Positions 7,680 to 17,517 are shown, numbered from the stretch's first letter. The stretch is DNA of 64,000 bases from SHVO01 sp050246995 (GCA_050246995.1 JBFWVA010000002.1:310001-374000); one strand, 5' to 3'. Made by a program: numbers and translations. The notes: generated by a model not told the origin, from the letters alone.

Positions 7680-9578
7680 TCAATTTCCGTAAAACGTACG
7701 GCGTCCAAACAACATCGTGACGTTGATGCGGCGGTTCAAATAGCCCTCCTTGAATTCCAGGAGGTCGGTCTCGTGGAAAAGATCGGAGTCGAAGATCACC
7801 GCGCGATTCATGCGGTAAGGGACCGTGATGGGCTTGGCGTTCGCCCGTTTCAGGAAGTCCCAGACCCGCGGATCGTTGCCGTTGTAGTCGGCCGCTTCCC
7901 AGTCGGCCGGCGCGTTGGCGTCGTAAATCACAAGGCCGCCGCGCTCCGGATTCAGGTTGGCCTCATCGGGTGTGATCCAGAAATTAACGTTCACGGCCGC
8001 TTGATCGGCATGGATGGTAATGCCCTTGAGGGTGCTGTCGTACTTGAAGCCCCATAACAGCCGCAGGCCATGATCGCCGATGACCGTCGGGAACGTCGCG
8101 CTCAGCTCTTCGGCGATCTGGGCCAAAAGTGGGGCGGCGAACCCGCTTTCCGGCAAGGCGCCCAAATAACCATTGTCGTAGGCGCGCTCCCAGATGGTCG
8201 AGCCGAGGCAGAACTTGCGTAACGCCTCCAGGCCTTCGGGTGTCAGCAGTTCGTCGATTACGACGATCTGGGGATTGGTCTGCCCCCATGTCTTGGCGAC
8301 GATGTCCGCATTGGCCGGATTTACGGCAGGCCCGGGGATACGTTCTCCACCTGCGATATATTGTTTTCCAGGCTCGACCGTCACGCCTTGCGCCGCGAGG
8401 TAATCACGCTGCTCGGCGTCGTGGCGCGCTTTGTGTTCCATCGACCGCGCCCGCGGGCTGCGGTCCACGCCGCGCTGTTGAAGCGCCGCCAAGCCTTCTT
8501 CGATCCTGTTCATTTCAAGCAGGATCTTGCCGCGCATCTCCAGCGCCACGAGAAGATTGGGCGATAGACCAAGCGCGCGGTCGCTGGCTTCGAGCGCATC
8601 GGTGAAACGGGCCAGCATATACAACGTCCCAGCGCGCTTGGACCAGACACGGGCGGCGGTCGGCGTCAGAGCGAGAGCCGTGTCATAGGCCGCCAGCGCT
8701 TCTTCATAGCGCTTAAGCCCCATGAGCGCGTCGCCGCGCGAGTCCCACGCGACGGAGTTTTGCGGCGCAGCGACGGTCAAGGATTTTTCAAAACTCGCGC
8801 GCGCTTCGTCAAACCGTTGCACATGGAACAGACTGCGTCCGCGGTTTGTCCATGCAGGCGCGTTGACGGGGTCCAGCGCGACCGCACGGTCGAAACTCGC
8901 GATGGCATCGCCGTAACGCTCGAGGTCATGCAAGACCGTGCCTCTGTTGTTCCACGTCTGTGCATCATTGGGCGCCTGGGCGAGCACCTGGTCAAAAATC
9001 GTGACCGCCTCCTCGAGGCGCCCGAGTTCCGCCAAAGCAAGAGCGCGATTGCACAGCGCCGAAAGGTCGCCAGGACGCAGCGCGAGGGCTTTGTCACAAG
9101 CCTCAAGCGCTTCTTGCACGCGCTTCAGGCTGAGAAGCGCACCCGCGCGGTTTGTGAACGCCCCAGCATGAGGGCCGATCGCCAGAGCCCTGTCGTAGCT
9201 GTCGAGCGCGTCTTGGAACCGGCCGCTTTCCCCAAGCACGACGCCCCGGTTGTACCAAGTATTGATGTCGCTTGGATCGAGCGCCGCGGCGCGATCCATG
9301 CTGGCGACGGCGTCATCCGTGCGGCCAAGGCATTGCAGGATCACCCCGCGCAGGGCCCATGGCTCCGCTGTGCCGGGGCTGAGGCGTGTCGCCGCGTCGA
9401 TGGCCGTCAGGGCCTCGCCGAACTTGCGCTGCTGATAGCGCACGATCGCCGTCATCCGATGGGCGAGAAAATTCCCCGGCTCAGCGCTGGTGATCTGCAG
9501 AAACACCTGTTCCGCCTCGGCCAGGCGCCCTTGCCGTTGCAGGGCCAAACCCTGCTCGAATTGAAGTTGTGACGTCAT
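7680..9578 (-). CDS. TPR-repeat protein fused to a 2-oxoglutarate/Fe(II) dioxygenase domain
   Basis: About 632 residues. The first 370 or so are about ten consecutive tetratricopeptide repeats (recurring W..RG..L..L.R..EAL..YD.AL.L.P). The last 200 residues form a double-stranded beta-helix oxygenase resembling prolyl 4-hydroxylases: HAD (HxD iron ligands), a distal FHETD histidine, and NRRINVTMLF carrying the 2-oxoglutarate-binding arginine. The TPR part probably holds the protein substrate while the oxygenase hydroxylates it; the substrate is unknown. No signal peptide or membrane segment is seen. The start is uncertain: ATG 9578 has AGGAG about 14 nt away, and an in-frame alternative lies at 9605. 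It is divergent from uvrB. Confidence 0.8.
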   Translation of the reverse strand: MTSQLQFEQGLALQRQGRLAEAEQVFLQITSAEPGNFLAHRMTAIVRYQQRKFGEALTAIDAATRLSPGTAEPWALRGVILQCLGRTDDAVASMDRAAALDPSDINTWYNRGVVLGESGRFQDALDSYDRALAIGPHAGAFTNRAGALLSLKRVQEALEACDKALALRPGDLSALCNRALALAELGRLEEAVTIFDQVLAQAPNDAQTWNNRGTVLHDLERYGDAIASFDRAVALDPVNAPAWTNRGRSLFHVQRFDEARASFEKSLTVAAPQNSVAWDSRGDALMGLKRYEEALAAYDTALALTPTAARVWSKRAGTLYMLARFTDALEASDRALGLSPNLLVALEMRGKILLEMNRIEEGLAALQQRGVDRSPRARSMEHKARHDAEQRDYLAAQGVTVEPGKQYIAGGERIPGPAVNPANADIVAKTWGQTNPQIVVIDELLTPEGLEALRKFCLGSTIWERAYDNGYLGALPESGFAAPLLAQIAEELSATFPTVIGDHGLRLLWGFKYDSTLKGITIHADQAAVNVNFWITPDEANLNPERGGLVIYDANAPADWEAADYNGNDPRVWDFLKRANAKPITVPYRMNRAVIFDSDLFHETDLLEFKEGYLNRRINVTMLFGRRTFYGN

Positions 9579-9698
9579 CGGTATTTTATGAGCTCCTGTG
9601 CCCACATTAGACGCCCGATTTGGCCGCGAAAAGGTGGCACGTACCCAGGCCCAACCCTATGTATGATGGCACCCCCCGAAACGTCGAGAATGCTCCCG

Positions 9699-11885
9699 AT
9701 GTCTGTCGTCGCCCCCCTCTATGCCAAACCGCCCGCCGGTCCGCGCGCGGAGTTCAAGCTGAAGAGCGATTTTACGCCCGCGGGCGATCAGCCCAAAGCC
9801 ATCGCCGACCTGGTGGCCGGGATCAACAGCCACGAACGCGACCAGGTGCTGCTTGGGGTCACCGGCTCGGGCAAGACGTTCACGATGGCGCATGTGATCG
9901 CCAAGACCGGCCGTCCTGCGCTGATCCTCGCGCCTAACAAGACGCTCGCCGCGCAGTTGTACGGGGAAATGAAGTCGTTCTTTCCGGAGAACGCGGTTGA
10001 GTACTTCGTCTCGTACTACGACTACTACCAACCTGAAGCCTACGTGCCGCGCACGGACACTTACATCGAGAAGGATTCCAGCATCAACGAGCAGATCGAC
10101 CGCATGCGTCACGCGGCGACCCGCTCGATCTTGGAGCGCCGCGACGTGATCATCGTCGCCTCGGTAAGCTGCATCTATGGTATCGGCTCGGTGGAATCCT
10201 ATTCAAAGATGATCATCTCGCTCAAGCAGGGCGCCACCTTCCCCCGCGCGGACCTCGTCAAGCAACTCGTCGCCCTCCAGTACAAACGCAACGACGCGGA
10301 TTTTCACCGCGGAACGTTCCGTGTGCGCGGCGACGTGGTCGAGATCTTCCCCGCGCACTACGAAGACCGGGCCTGGCGTGTCTCGCTGTTTGGCGACGAG
10401 ATCGAATTCATCCATGAGTTCGATCCCCTCACCGGCGAGAAGACCGCCAACCTGCTGGATGAAGTGGTTTATCCGTCCAGCCACTACGTGACGCCCCGCC
10501 CAGCCCTCTCGCAGGCCATCAAGGGCATTAAAGCGGAGCTGAAGGAGCGTCTGGAGGAGTTCAACGCCCAAGGTAAGTTGCTGGAAGCCCAGCGCCTCGA
10601 GCAGCGCACCATGTTCGATCTCGAGATGCTCGAGACCACGGGACACTGCAAGAGCATCGAGAACTACTCGCGGTTCCTAACAGGACGCGGGCGCGGCGAG
10701 CCGCCGCCGACACTTTTCGAGTATCTGCCCGAAGACGCTCTTTTGTTCGTTGACGAAAGCCACGTCGCGGTATCGCAAATCGGCGCGATGTTTAAAGGCG
10801 ACTTCAACCGCAAATCTACGCTGTCCGACTACGGGTTTCGCCTGCCGTCGTGCACGGACAACAGGCCTCTCAAGTTCGAAGAATGGGAGTCCATGCGCCC
10901 GGATACGGTGTACGTCTCGGCGACGCCCGGCGCTTGGGAAATGGAGAAGACCGGCGGAGTGTTCATCGAGCAGGTGATTCGCCCCACCGGCCTCATCGAC
11001 CCGGTTTGCATTATTCGCCCGGCTGAAAAACAGGTCGACGACCTCCTTGGCGAAGTGAAAGCCGTGGCCGCGCGCGGCATGCGCTCGCTTGTGACCACCC
11101 TCACCAAGCGCATGGCCGAAGACCTGACCGAATACTTCCACGAAGCCGGCGTACGCGTGCGCTACATGCACTCGGACATCGAGACGCTGGAACGCATCGA
11201 GATCATCCGTGACCTGCGCCTCGGCGCTTACGACGTGCTGATCGGCATCAACCTTCTGCGCGAAGGCCTCGACATTCCCGAGTGCGGCCTTGTCGCCATC
11301 CTCGACGCGGATAAGGAAGGTTTCTTGCGCTCCGAACGCTCGCTGATCCAGACCATCGGGCGCGCCGCCCGTAACGTCGAAGGGCGCGTGATCCTTTATG
11401 CCGACCGGATGACGGACTCGCTGGAAAAAGCCATTGGCGAGACCAACCGGCGCCGCGAGAAACAGCAGGCTTTCAATGCCGCCAACGGCATCACGCCCGC
11501 CACGGTTCGCTCACGTATCTCGGACGTCCTCGAAAGTGTCTACGAACAGGGCGACCGCGTCACGGTCGATACGGGCCTGGCCGAGGAGCCGCATCTCATC
11601 GGGCATAATCTGCGCGCGACCATCAACGACCTCGAGGCCAAGATGCGCGCCGCCGCCGCGGACCTCGAATTCGAGGAAGCCGCGCGCCTGCGCGACGAAA
11701 TCAAGCGCCTGGAAATGCTGGAGTTGGAATACGGCGGTGAAAGCGCCCCATTTGAGGGCGAAGGTTCAGCGATGTCCGCCGAACCGTCACAGGCGCCCAG
11801 CCAACAAGCGATGCGCAAGGCCACGCGCCATCCTAAGACGAAAAGCGGACGGCCGACGGGCCGGCGCGGCGGATTTAAGCGCTAG
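9699..11885 (+). CDS. uvrB: UvrABC excinuclease subunit B
   Basis: Damage-verifying helicase-like subunit of nucleotide excision repair. Walker A GVTGSGKT (residues 53-60), the beta-hairpin region SYYDYYQPEAYVP, the DEXH-type box DESH, helicase motif TIGRAARN, and a C-terminal UVR motif (LEFEEAARLRDEIKRLE) for UvrC contact are all present. Length about 728 residues. The frame is open further upstream; in-frame ATGs at 9663, 9690 and 9699 are all possible, and none has a strong ribosome site. 9699 was taken because it best fits the usual N-terminus. A basic 40-residue tail follows the UVR motif. The 3' end overlaps the convergent pssA by 11 bp. Confidence 0.95.
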   Translation: MSVVAPLYAKPPAGPRAEFKLKSDFTPAGDQPKAIADLVAGINSHERDQVLLGVTGSGKTFTMAHVIAKTGRPALILAPNKTLAAQLYGEMKSFFPENAVEYFVSYYDYYQPEAYVPRTDTYIEKDSSINEQIDRMRHAATRSILERRDVIIVASVSCIYGIGSVESYSKMIISLKQGATFPRADLVKQLVALQYKRNDADFHRGTFRVRGDVVEIFPAHYEDRAWRVSLFGDEIEFIHEFDPLTGEKTANLLDEVVYPSSHYVTPRPALSQAIKGIKAELKERLEEFNAQGKLLEAQRLEQRTMFDLEMLETTGHCKSIENYSRFLTGRGRGEPPPTLFEYLPEDALLFVDESHVAVSQIGAMFKGDFNRKSTLSDYGFRLPSCTDNRPLKFEEWESMRPDTVYVSATPGAWEMEKTGGVFIEQVIRPTGLIDPVCIIRPAEKQVDDLLGEVKAVAARGMRSLVTTLTKRMAEDLTEYFHEAGVRVRYMHSDIETLERIEIIRDLRLGAYDVLIGINLLREGLDIPECGLVAILDADKEGFLRSERSLIQTIGRAARNVEGRVILYADRMTDSLEKAIGETNRRREKQQAFNAANGITPATVRSRISDVLESVYEQGDRVTVDTGLAEEPHLIGHNLRATINDLEAKMRAAAADLEFEEAARLRDEIKRLEMLELEYGGESAPFEGEGSAMSAEPSQAPSQQAMRKATRHPKTKSGRPTGRRGGFKR

Positions 11886-12726
11886 GCGGCTTGGCCACGA
11901 CGTGAGGGGTCGCGCCGTCGCTATTCTTGAGGCGGCGATACGACCACACGCTCATCGGGATCATCGCGACATAGGCGAGGCCGATAAAGCTAAGGGTCGC
12001 CCAAGGCTCGGCCCAGAGCAGGCCAGCCAGAACGCCCACGCCCACCATCAGGGGCACGACCAGTTGCGGCTTCAAGCGCACGTGCTTACCCGAAAAGATC
12101 GGCACCCGGCTCACCATCAGAAGGGCCGCGGAGATCAGGAATATCCCAGCTACGGCCCAATGCTGGAAAATGCGTTCGTCGGTCAGCAACCAAAAGAACA
12201 TGGGCATGAGCGCGATTCCGGCCCCACCCGGCGACGGCACGCCGGTGAAATAGTTGTGCGCCCAGTGCGGAAGGTCCTGTCCGATCATCGTATTGAAGCG
12301 TGCGAGACGCAGCACGGTACAGACAGCGTGGAGAAGACAGACGGCCCAACCGAGACCGCCCGCGTCATGCATGGACCACAAGAAGAGAACAAGCGCCGGT
12401 GCGACACCGAAGCTGATGGCGTCGGCAAGCGAGTCGAGCTCAGCGCCGAACTCGCTCGTGCCGCGTAACAAGCGCGCGATGCGCCCATCGAGGCCATCGA
12501 GCATGCCCGCGATGACGATCGCCAGGACCGCGCGGTCCCACTGTTCGTTGAAAGCGTAGCGGATCGATGTCAGGCCCGCGCACAACGCGAGCACCGTGAT
12601 CATATTCGGGAAAATGCGATTGAACGAAAGACTGCGCAACTTCGCGCCGCCAACCTTGAATCGCCGCTGCCGCGGCGGTTCGCGCTCCTCCACCAGGGGA
12701 ACTGGATCCTGGAGCGGATCGCTCAT
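11875..12726 (-). CDS. pssA: CDP-diacylglycerol-serine O-phosphatidyltransferase
   Basis: Joins CDP-diacylglycerol and serine to make phosphatidylserine in the inner membrane. The 283-residue polytopic protein has the CDP-alcohol phosphotransferase signature: DGLDGRIARLLRGTSEFG followed by ELDSLAD, which supplies the four catalytic aspartates in D-G-x2-A-R-x8-G-x3-D-x3-D spacing. About eight hydrophobic segments are visible. It starts one base into the psd stop codon (TGATG), so the two genes are translationally coupled and supply successive steps to phosphatidylethanolamine. The N-terminus (about 35 residues) is charged and Pro/Arg-rich. Confidence 0.95.
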   Translation of the reverse strand: MSDPLQDPVPLVEEREPPRQRRFKVGGAKLRSLSFNRIFPNMITVLALCAGLTSIRYAFNEQWDRAVLAIVIAGMLDGLDGRIARLLRGTSEFGAELDSLADAISFGVAPALVLFLWSMHDAGGLGWAVCLLHAVCTVLRLARFNTMIGQDLPHWAHNYFTGVPSPGGAGIALMPMFFWLLTDERIFQHWAVAGIFLISAALLMVSRVPIFSGKHVRLKPQLVVPLMVGVGVLAGLLWAEPWATLSFIGLAYVAMIPMSVWSYRRLKNSDGATPHVVAKPPSA

Positions 12727-13454
12727 CAGCGGATTTCCCCCGCTCTTTGCGGTTCCGTACCCACCGCATCCGCAAGCACGGTTTCACCGGCGACCGCCTT
12801 CTGGCCTACGACCACAAGCGGCTCGACGCCGGCCGGCAGATAAACATCCAGGCGCGAACCGAAGCGAATCATGCCGAAACGCTGGCCGGTGAGCAGTTGC
12901 TGACCTTCGCGCACATCACAGCGAATGCGGCGCGCCACGAGGCCGGCGATTTGGACAACGCCGAAGTCACGTCCGTCTGGTGTACGGATCACGAGAGACT
13001 GGCGCTCGTTGTCCTCGCTCGCCTTATCCAGCGTGGCGTTCACAAACTTCCCAGGCGTGTATTCTTCCTTGAGGACCGTGCCGCCGATCGGGGCGCGGTT
13101 CACATGGCAATCAAAGACACTCATGAAGACACTAACGCGCGTCACGAGCTCTGTTCCCATGCCCAATTCCGGCGGCAGCGGTGCAAGACCGATCATCTGC
13201 ACAACCCCGTCGGCCGGACTGATAACCAGGCCGGGGCGCGTCGGCGTGACGCGGTCGGGGTCACGGAAGAAATAGAAGCACCAGATTGTCAGGGCGGCGC
13301 CAACGATCCCGAGCGGATCCCAGATCCAGTACAGGATCAGCGCCACGAGTGCGAAAACCGCGACAAAGCCGGGGCCTTCCGGATGCAGCGGCGGCAGGAG
13401 GTAATCCCGCCAGCCGATCTCCGTCGATTTCATCATGTCTTTCGCGTCAGTCAT
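12726..13454 (-). CDS. psd: Phosphatidylserine decarboxylase proenzyme
   Basis: Converts phosphatidylserine to phosphatidylethanolamine. This is the short 242-residue form. Hydrophobic segments lie near residues 29-63, followed by FFRDPDR and SPADG, an HVNRAP histidine, and the self-cleavage site RFGSRLDVYLP, where the serine of the Gly-Ser pair becomes the pyruvoyl cofactor. First gene of the psd-pssA operon; overlaps pssA by one base. ATG 13454 gives MTDAKDMM; an internal Met pair at residues 7-8 is an alternative start. The 175 bp upstream show no gene. Confidence 0.95.
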   Translation of the reverse strand: MTDAKDMMKSTEIGWRDYLLPPLHPEGPGFVAVFALVALILYWIWDPLGIVGAALTIWCFYFFRDPDRVTPTRPGLVISPADGVVQMIGLAPLPPELGMGTELVTRVSVFMSVFDCHVNRAPIGGTVLKEEYTPGKFVNATLDKASEDNERQSLVIRTPDGRDFGVVQIAGLVARRIRCDVREGQQLLTGQRFGMIRFGSRLDVYLPAGVEPLVVVGQKAVAGETVLADAVGTEPQRAGEIR

Positions 13455-13629
13455 AAGTATCCGGCCCTTCCATCGGCGGCGCTGTCAACGCCCACTCATC
13501 GTTCTTCGGCCTACTCTTACCATCCGGAGCGCAAAAAAGAAGCCGGGGGACGCGCGTTTTCCACCGTTCTCGCCCTGGCGAGGCGGACCGAGGAGGTTGA
13601 AGAGCCTGGGCGGGGCTCCACTGGCGCGG

Positions 13630-14610
13630 CTAGCCGCGCTCTTTGGCCGGAAGACTGAAGACCTGTCCCGGGTAGATCAGGTCCGGGTCCTTGATCGCGT
13701 CTTTATTCGCTTCGTAGATGAGGGTGTAGTTAATCCCCGCGCCGTACGCGCGGCGCGCAATACGCCACAAACTCGTTCCCTTGATGACCGTGATTTCGCC
13801 GGCCTGCATCTGAAGCTGGCTGGCATCGAGCGCGAACGGTACTTCGACACGCGCCATGACATTGTTGTTAGCACCGATCTGATCAGCGCGGATGGTGTGC
13901 TTTCCCGCGGCGGCGACACCTTCCGGCTGCACCTGCCAATAACCGTTCTCGTCGGCGGTGGCGCGGCCGATGAACTTATTGTCCATGTAGATTTGCACGA
14001 GGCTCGACGGATCGGCTTTCCCTGATAGCGTGAACTTGCCTTGAGCGTTGTAGTCCACGGTTTCGATGGTGAGGGCGTCAGCACCCGCGGGCGCGGTCGG
14101 GCCTTGCAACACACGGCTGCGGCCTCCATCGCGCGATTGTTCGACGATCAAAATCTCGCCGTCGCGTTCCGGAACCGACATCACCACGACGTTCTGCGAA
14201 TAGACGTCTTTCCCTTTGTCGTCCTTCGACTTCAGGGAGAACTGACGCGTGCCGGGCGACACCGGCGTTTCGGGGATGTAGACCCACTCGCCCCGGCCAT
14301 CGGCGGTAACGCGCCCGATTTCCTTTTCCCCGTCCATGATGATGACGGTCGCCCCGGCCAGCGCGCGGCCGGCCATAACCATATTGCCCTTGGGATCGAT
14401 ACGCACGACGTCGAAAGACGGTGCGCCGGCTCCTGTGTTCAAGGCCGGAGCACGGCCGAACTGCAAGGGTCCCTGGAGGGTGAAGTTGAACACGAGCGCG
14501 GCGGCGACGATGACAACGCCGATTAACGCGGCAATCACGGGCTTGCTCAGCCCGCGGCGCGAGGGGGCTTCCGATGTGTCAGCCGTTGGCCGCTCTAGGG
14601 AAAAATCCAC
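13630..14610 (-). CDS. Membrane-anchored LysM protein with Ig-like domains
   Basis: 326 residues. A charged N-terminus leads to one membrane helix (residues about 24-46), followed by a periplasmic part with two bacterial Ig-like modules. Each module has the pattern GRA/GKADPSS..V.I..D...IGR.TAD..G.W...P. The C-terminal LysM domain (EITVIKGTSLWRIARRAYG to PGQVFSLPAKERG) should bind peptidoglycan. Similar single-TM LysM proteins are common in alphaproteobacteria, probably as cell-wall-associated structural factors; no enzyme domain is seen. It stands alone between psd and a membrane protein gene on the same strand. Confidence 0.85.
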   Translation of the reverse strand: MDFSLERPTADTSEAPSRRGLSKPVIAALIGVVIVAAALVFNFTLQGPLQFGRAPALNTGAGAPSFDVVRIDPKGNMVMAGRALAGATVIIMDGEKEIGRVTADGRGEWVYIPETPVSPGTRQFSLKSKDDKGKDVYSQNVVVMSVPERDGEILIVEQSRDGGRSRVLQGPTAPAGADALTIETVDYNAQGKFTLSGKADPSSLVQIYMDNKFIGRATADENGYWQVQPEGVAAAGKHTIRADQIGANNNVMARVEVPFALDASQLQMQAGEITVIKGTSLWRIARRAYGAGINYTLIYEANKDAIKDPDLIYPGQVFSLPAKERG

Positions 14611-14722
14611 TTTCGTGTCCTTCTCAGAACGTCTTAAGGGTTAAAGGATTGCCGATAGTCATGCAACCGACCGTGGCGGAAATAAGGCCCCCTTTCTTGA
14701 GGGAATCCCTATCCCAGCAAGT

Positions 14723-15550
14723 CTAATAGCCAGAGGTTACAAAAGAGATAAGCGCGGCCAGGGCCAGGGGCAGGCTGACCAGGACGGCCAGAATCAGGGG
14801 GTAGAGCAGCCCGCTGATACGTGCCGCGGGTAATGGCACCCGCTGGGCCGTGGCTTCCGCGAACAGCACGAGCGGGAGGCACAGAAGCGCAAGGCGCATC
14901 TCGGGATGCAACTGCGCGAGCGCCCATACGATGGCCAGCAAGGGGGCTCCTGCGACGAGGATGAGGCCATCGCTCGCGGCCGCGCCGGTAATCGCCACGA
15001 AGATGAGATACCCCATCAGCGCGGTGGCCAGCACGAAGGCGAGCCCTGTTAGGCTTGTGTCCTGTGCGATCGCTGCCAGCACCGACAGCCCAAACGCGAC
15101 TAATGTGAGGAGGATCACGAGACCGACAGACCGCTCACGCATCGCGTCGAAGCGCGCCAGGGTGAGGAAGGCGGCGACCGTCAGCATGACGGTCATGGCC
15201 GCCTCCGTCGCGGATATCGAAGCGGTTGGCATCACCGCGCCAGTCACCTCGGCGAAGGCGCTGCCAAGAAGGAACAGAAGGGCGAGAATGATCGCGATGA
15301 TCCGGTGTGGGCGCACGGCGTCGAGCGCAAGGCCCAGGATGGCGGCGCCGGCCGCAATGTGAACCACGCGGCGAACGTCATCGACCGGGAAGAGGCCGGG
15401 GCGCACGATAAAGGCCCAACAGGCCAGCACGCTGATCGCCACCGGCAGCAACGCCACACGCTCCGCCTTTTCCTTGGCGAACACATGGAGCGCGAAGGCC
15501 AGCGCCAACGTCAGCGCCGGCGGAAGCAAGAGCGAAACGAACATATTCAA
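14723..15550 (-). CDS. Polytopic membrane protein of unknown function
   Basis: 275 residues, almost wholly hydrophobic, with about eight or nine predicted membrane helices and short polar links (for example AKEKAER near residue 26 and ARFDAMRERS near residue 132). No catalytic or transport motif is recognised. Codon use looks like that of its neighbours. ATG 15550 is the only good start near the hydrophobic N-terminus (MNMFVSLLLPPALTL). It lies 84 bp downstream of the cytochrome gene on the same strand, so it may be the last gene of that transcript, but no functional link can be shown. Confidence 0.7.
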   Translation of the reverse strand: MNMFVSLLLPPALTLALAFALHVFAKEKAERVALLPVAISVLACWAFIVRPGLFPVDDVRRVVHIAAGAAILGLALDAVRPHRIIAIILALLFLLGSAFAEVTGAVMPTASISATEAAMTVMLTVAAFLTLARFDAMRERSVGLVILLTLVAFGLSVLAAIAQDTSLTGLAFVLATALMGYLIFVAITGAAASDGLILVAGAPLLAIVWALAQLHPEMRLALLCLPLVLFAEATAQRVPLPAARISGLLYPLILAVLVSLPLALAALISFVTSGY

Positions 15551-15633
15551 GAAAACGCCCCCGAATGCGTCTCGCGCGCGAAGGCGCGAATCTTCTTAGG
15601 CCGGCATTGGCCGGCGCGCCGCGTGCCCCCGCA

Positions 15634-16104
15634 CTAGCGCCCCTGCCGCAGCGTATATGCGTCGTGGCACGACTTGCAGCTTAGCACGCTCATGATTTTT
15701 GCCTGCATGGCCGGAAGGCCGTCGCGTTCGGCGACGATGGCGAGATCGTCAGCGCCGGCGGATAAAACCTGAAGGCGCTTTATGAAATCCGGCCAATTGC
15801 GCCAAATCTCGGCCTTGGCCTCGCCGCCCTGGACTTGCGGTTCGAATGCCTTTAGCGCCGCTTTGGCGGTCAAGGCGATGGTGCGGGCATGAATGGCGGC
15901 GTTCTCGGCTGGACCTTTTTGCTGAAGCACCATGCCCAGCGCCGCCGCCTGCTCGCCCATCGTTTTCATAACGTGGCGGCGGTAGGTCACCACGTCGCCC
16001 TTGGCGCCCAGGTCGGAGGCGGCACGCGCGTCGGCGGCGAACAGCGCCGCCGACACAAGTACCGCGCTCATCGCGAAGCGAAGCGTCCTACGTTCCCCCC
16101 GCCC
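15634..16104 (-). CDS. Cytochrome c' (paralog 1)
   Basis: Periplasmic four-helix haem protein of the cytochrome c'/c-556 type. A signal peptide (RRTLRF, then a hydrophobic AMSAVLVSAALFAADARA) leads to a mature domain with YRRHVMKTMGEQ near its start, an FEPQVQGGEAKAEIW segment, and the C-terminal haem site CKSCH about ten residues from the end. The GTG at 16104 was chosen: it begins 7 nt after the stop of the triheme cytochrome and gives a complete signal peptide. The next ATG (16071) would remove the positively charged n-region. Probably co-transcribed with the triheme cytochrome c. Paralogs lie at 17566 and 18049. Confidence 0.85.
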   Translation of the reverse strand, partial: GRGERRTLRFAMSAVLVSAALFAADARAASDLGAKGDVVTYRRHVMKTMGEQAAALGMVLQQKGPAENAAIHARTIALTAKAALKAFEPQVQGGEAKAEIWRNWPDFIKRLQVLSAGADDLAIVAERDGLPAMQAKIMSVLSCKSCHDAYTLRQGR

Positions 16105-16111
16105 CACAACA

Positions 16112-17428
16112 TCACCGGTGTTTGGCGACGTCCTGCGCGGTGATCTTCGAACCGGTGTTTTCCCAGCTCGAACGCACGTAGTTCGCGACAGCGGCGACTT
16201 CTTCATCGTTCATGCGGTCCCGGAACGAACGCATGGTTTCCCATGCGCCTGGCGGATTGAGGCTCTTCGCAGGCTCCGCGCCGTACAGGATGATATTGAT
16301 CAGCGAGGCCGGATCGCGACCCTGCACGATGGCGCTGTTGACGATCGGCGGGGCCTTCATGAAGCCGCCGCGGCCCGAGCGCGCGTGGCACTCTTCGCAG
16401 TGCTTCGTGTAGAGCGCCTCGCCGGCTTTCTTTTCGTCTTCGGTCATCTGCATGGCCTGGGTATCGGGTGCCGCGGGCAGGCTCTTGAGATACGTGGCCA
16501 TGGCCTTCGCATCGTCGTCGGTCATATGCGAGAGGCTGTTGGCGATCACTTCGTTCATCGGACCAAACGCGCCGCCGAACTTATTGTGGCCGGTCTTCAG
16601 GTACTTCTTCAGATCGTCGACCGTCCAATGGGCAAGGCCGCCCTTCTTCGACTGAGTGAGGTTGACGGCGAACCAAGGGCGGTATTCGCCTTCCAGCACC
16701 ACGTCGGGCACCACAGCGCCCCACATGTGCTCGTCTTTCTTTTCTGCAAGCGCGAAGTTACGCGGTGTGTGGCACGCACTGCAGTGCCCAAGACCTTCCA
16801 CGAGGTAAGCGCCGCGGTTCCATTCTTCGGACTGGCTGCTGTCGGCGACAAAGCGGCCTTCATCGAAGAACATCGCGTTCCAGATATTCATGGCGAAGCG
16901 CAGGGTGAATACGAAGCTGTTGGAGGGCGCTTCGGCCTTCACCGGCTTTACGGTGCGCAGGTAAGCGTAGATCGCCTTGGCGTCTTCCTCGGTGACCTTG
17001 GTGAAATTAGTGTACGGAAAGGCCGGGAACAGGCTGCCGTTCGGGCCAATGCCCGTATGCATCGCGCGGACGAAATCTTCTTCAGTCCACTTGCCGATGC
17101 CGGTTTCCTCGTCAGGCGTGATGTTGGTCGAGTGCAGCGTGCCGAGGAACATGTACGGCGTCTTGAACGGCAGGCCGCCGGCGAAGGGCTCGCCGCCCAC
17201 GACCGTGTGACAGCTGATGCAGTTGCCGAGACGGGCGAGATATTCGCCGCGCGTAACCTGAGGATCGACCGTCGGCGCGGGCGGAACGTCGACCGGCGCG
17301 GGGACATCCACGCCCGGCGTTTCAGTCGTTGCCGGCGCATCCTGCGCCACGACCGGGGCCACAAACATTCCAGCGCACAGAGCCAGCGCGGCTCCCTGCA
17401 CGACCACTTTGCGCAGATTCATCTTCAC
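16112..17428 (-). CDS. Triheme cytochrome c (alcohol-dehydrogenase AdhB-like)
   Basis: 438 residues with a signal peptide (hydrophobic VVVQGAALALCAGMFVAPVVA) and three class I cytochrome c domains with haem sites CISCH (70-74), CSACH (216-220) and CEECH (344-348). Candidate axial methionines follow each. The layout is that of the membrane-associated cytochrome subunit of periplasmic flavin or quinohaem alcohol/gluconate dehydrogenases, which passes electrons to quinone or an oxidase. The catalytic dehydrogenase subunits are absent from the neighbourhood, so its electron donor is unknown. It lies directly upstream of a cytochrome c' gene on the same strand. Confidence 0.9.
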   Translation of the reverse strand: MKMNLRKVVVQGAALALCAGMFVAPVVAQDAPATTETPGVDVPAPVDVPPAPTVDPQVTRGEYLARLGNCISCHTVVGGEPFAGGLPFKTPYMFLGTLHSTNITPDEETGIGKWTEEDFVRAMHTGIGPNGSLFPAFPYTNFTKVTEEDAKAIYAYLRTVKPVKAEAPSNSFVFTLRFAMNIWNAMFFDEGRFVADSSQSEEWNRGAYLVEGLGHCSACHTPRNFALAEKKDEHMWGAVVPDVVLEGEYRPWFAVNLTQSKKGGLAHWTVDDLKKYLKTGHNKFGGAFGPMNEVIANSLSHMTDDDAKAMATYLKSLPAAPDTQAMQMTEDEKKAGEALYTKHCEECHARSGRGGFMKAPPIVNSAIVQGRDPASLINIILYGAEPAKSLNPPGAWETMRSFRDRMNDEEVAAVANYVRSSWENTGSKITAQDVAKHR

Positions 17429-17517
17429 TATCCCTTGGGTTCCTTGCGCTCACGAGCCTGCCGCAAGCGGGCGGAAGTTACGTCGAACCGCCCTTTCAGG
17501 CAATATTTCAAAGCAAA

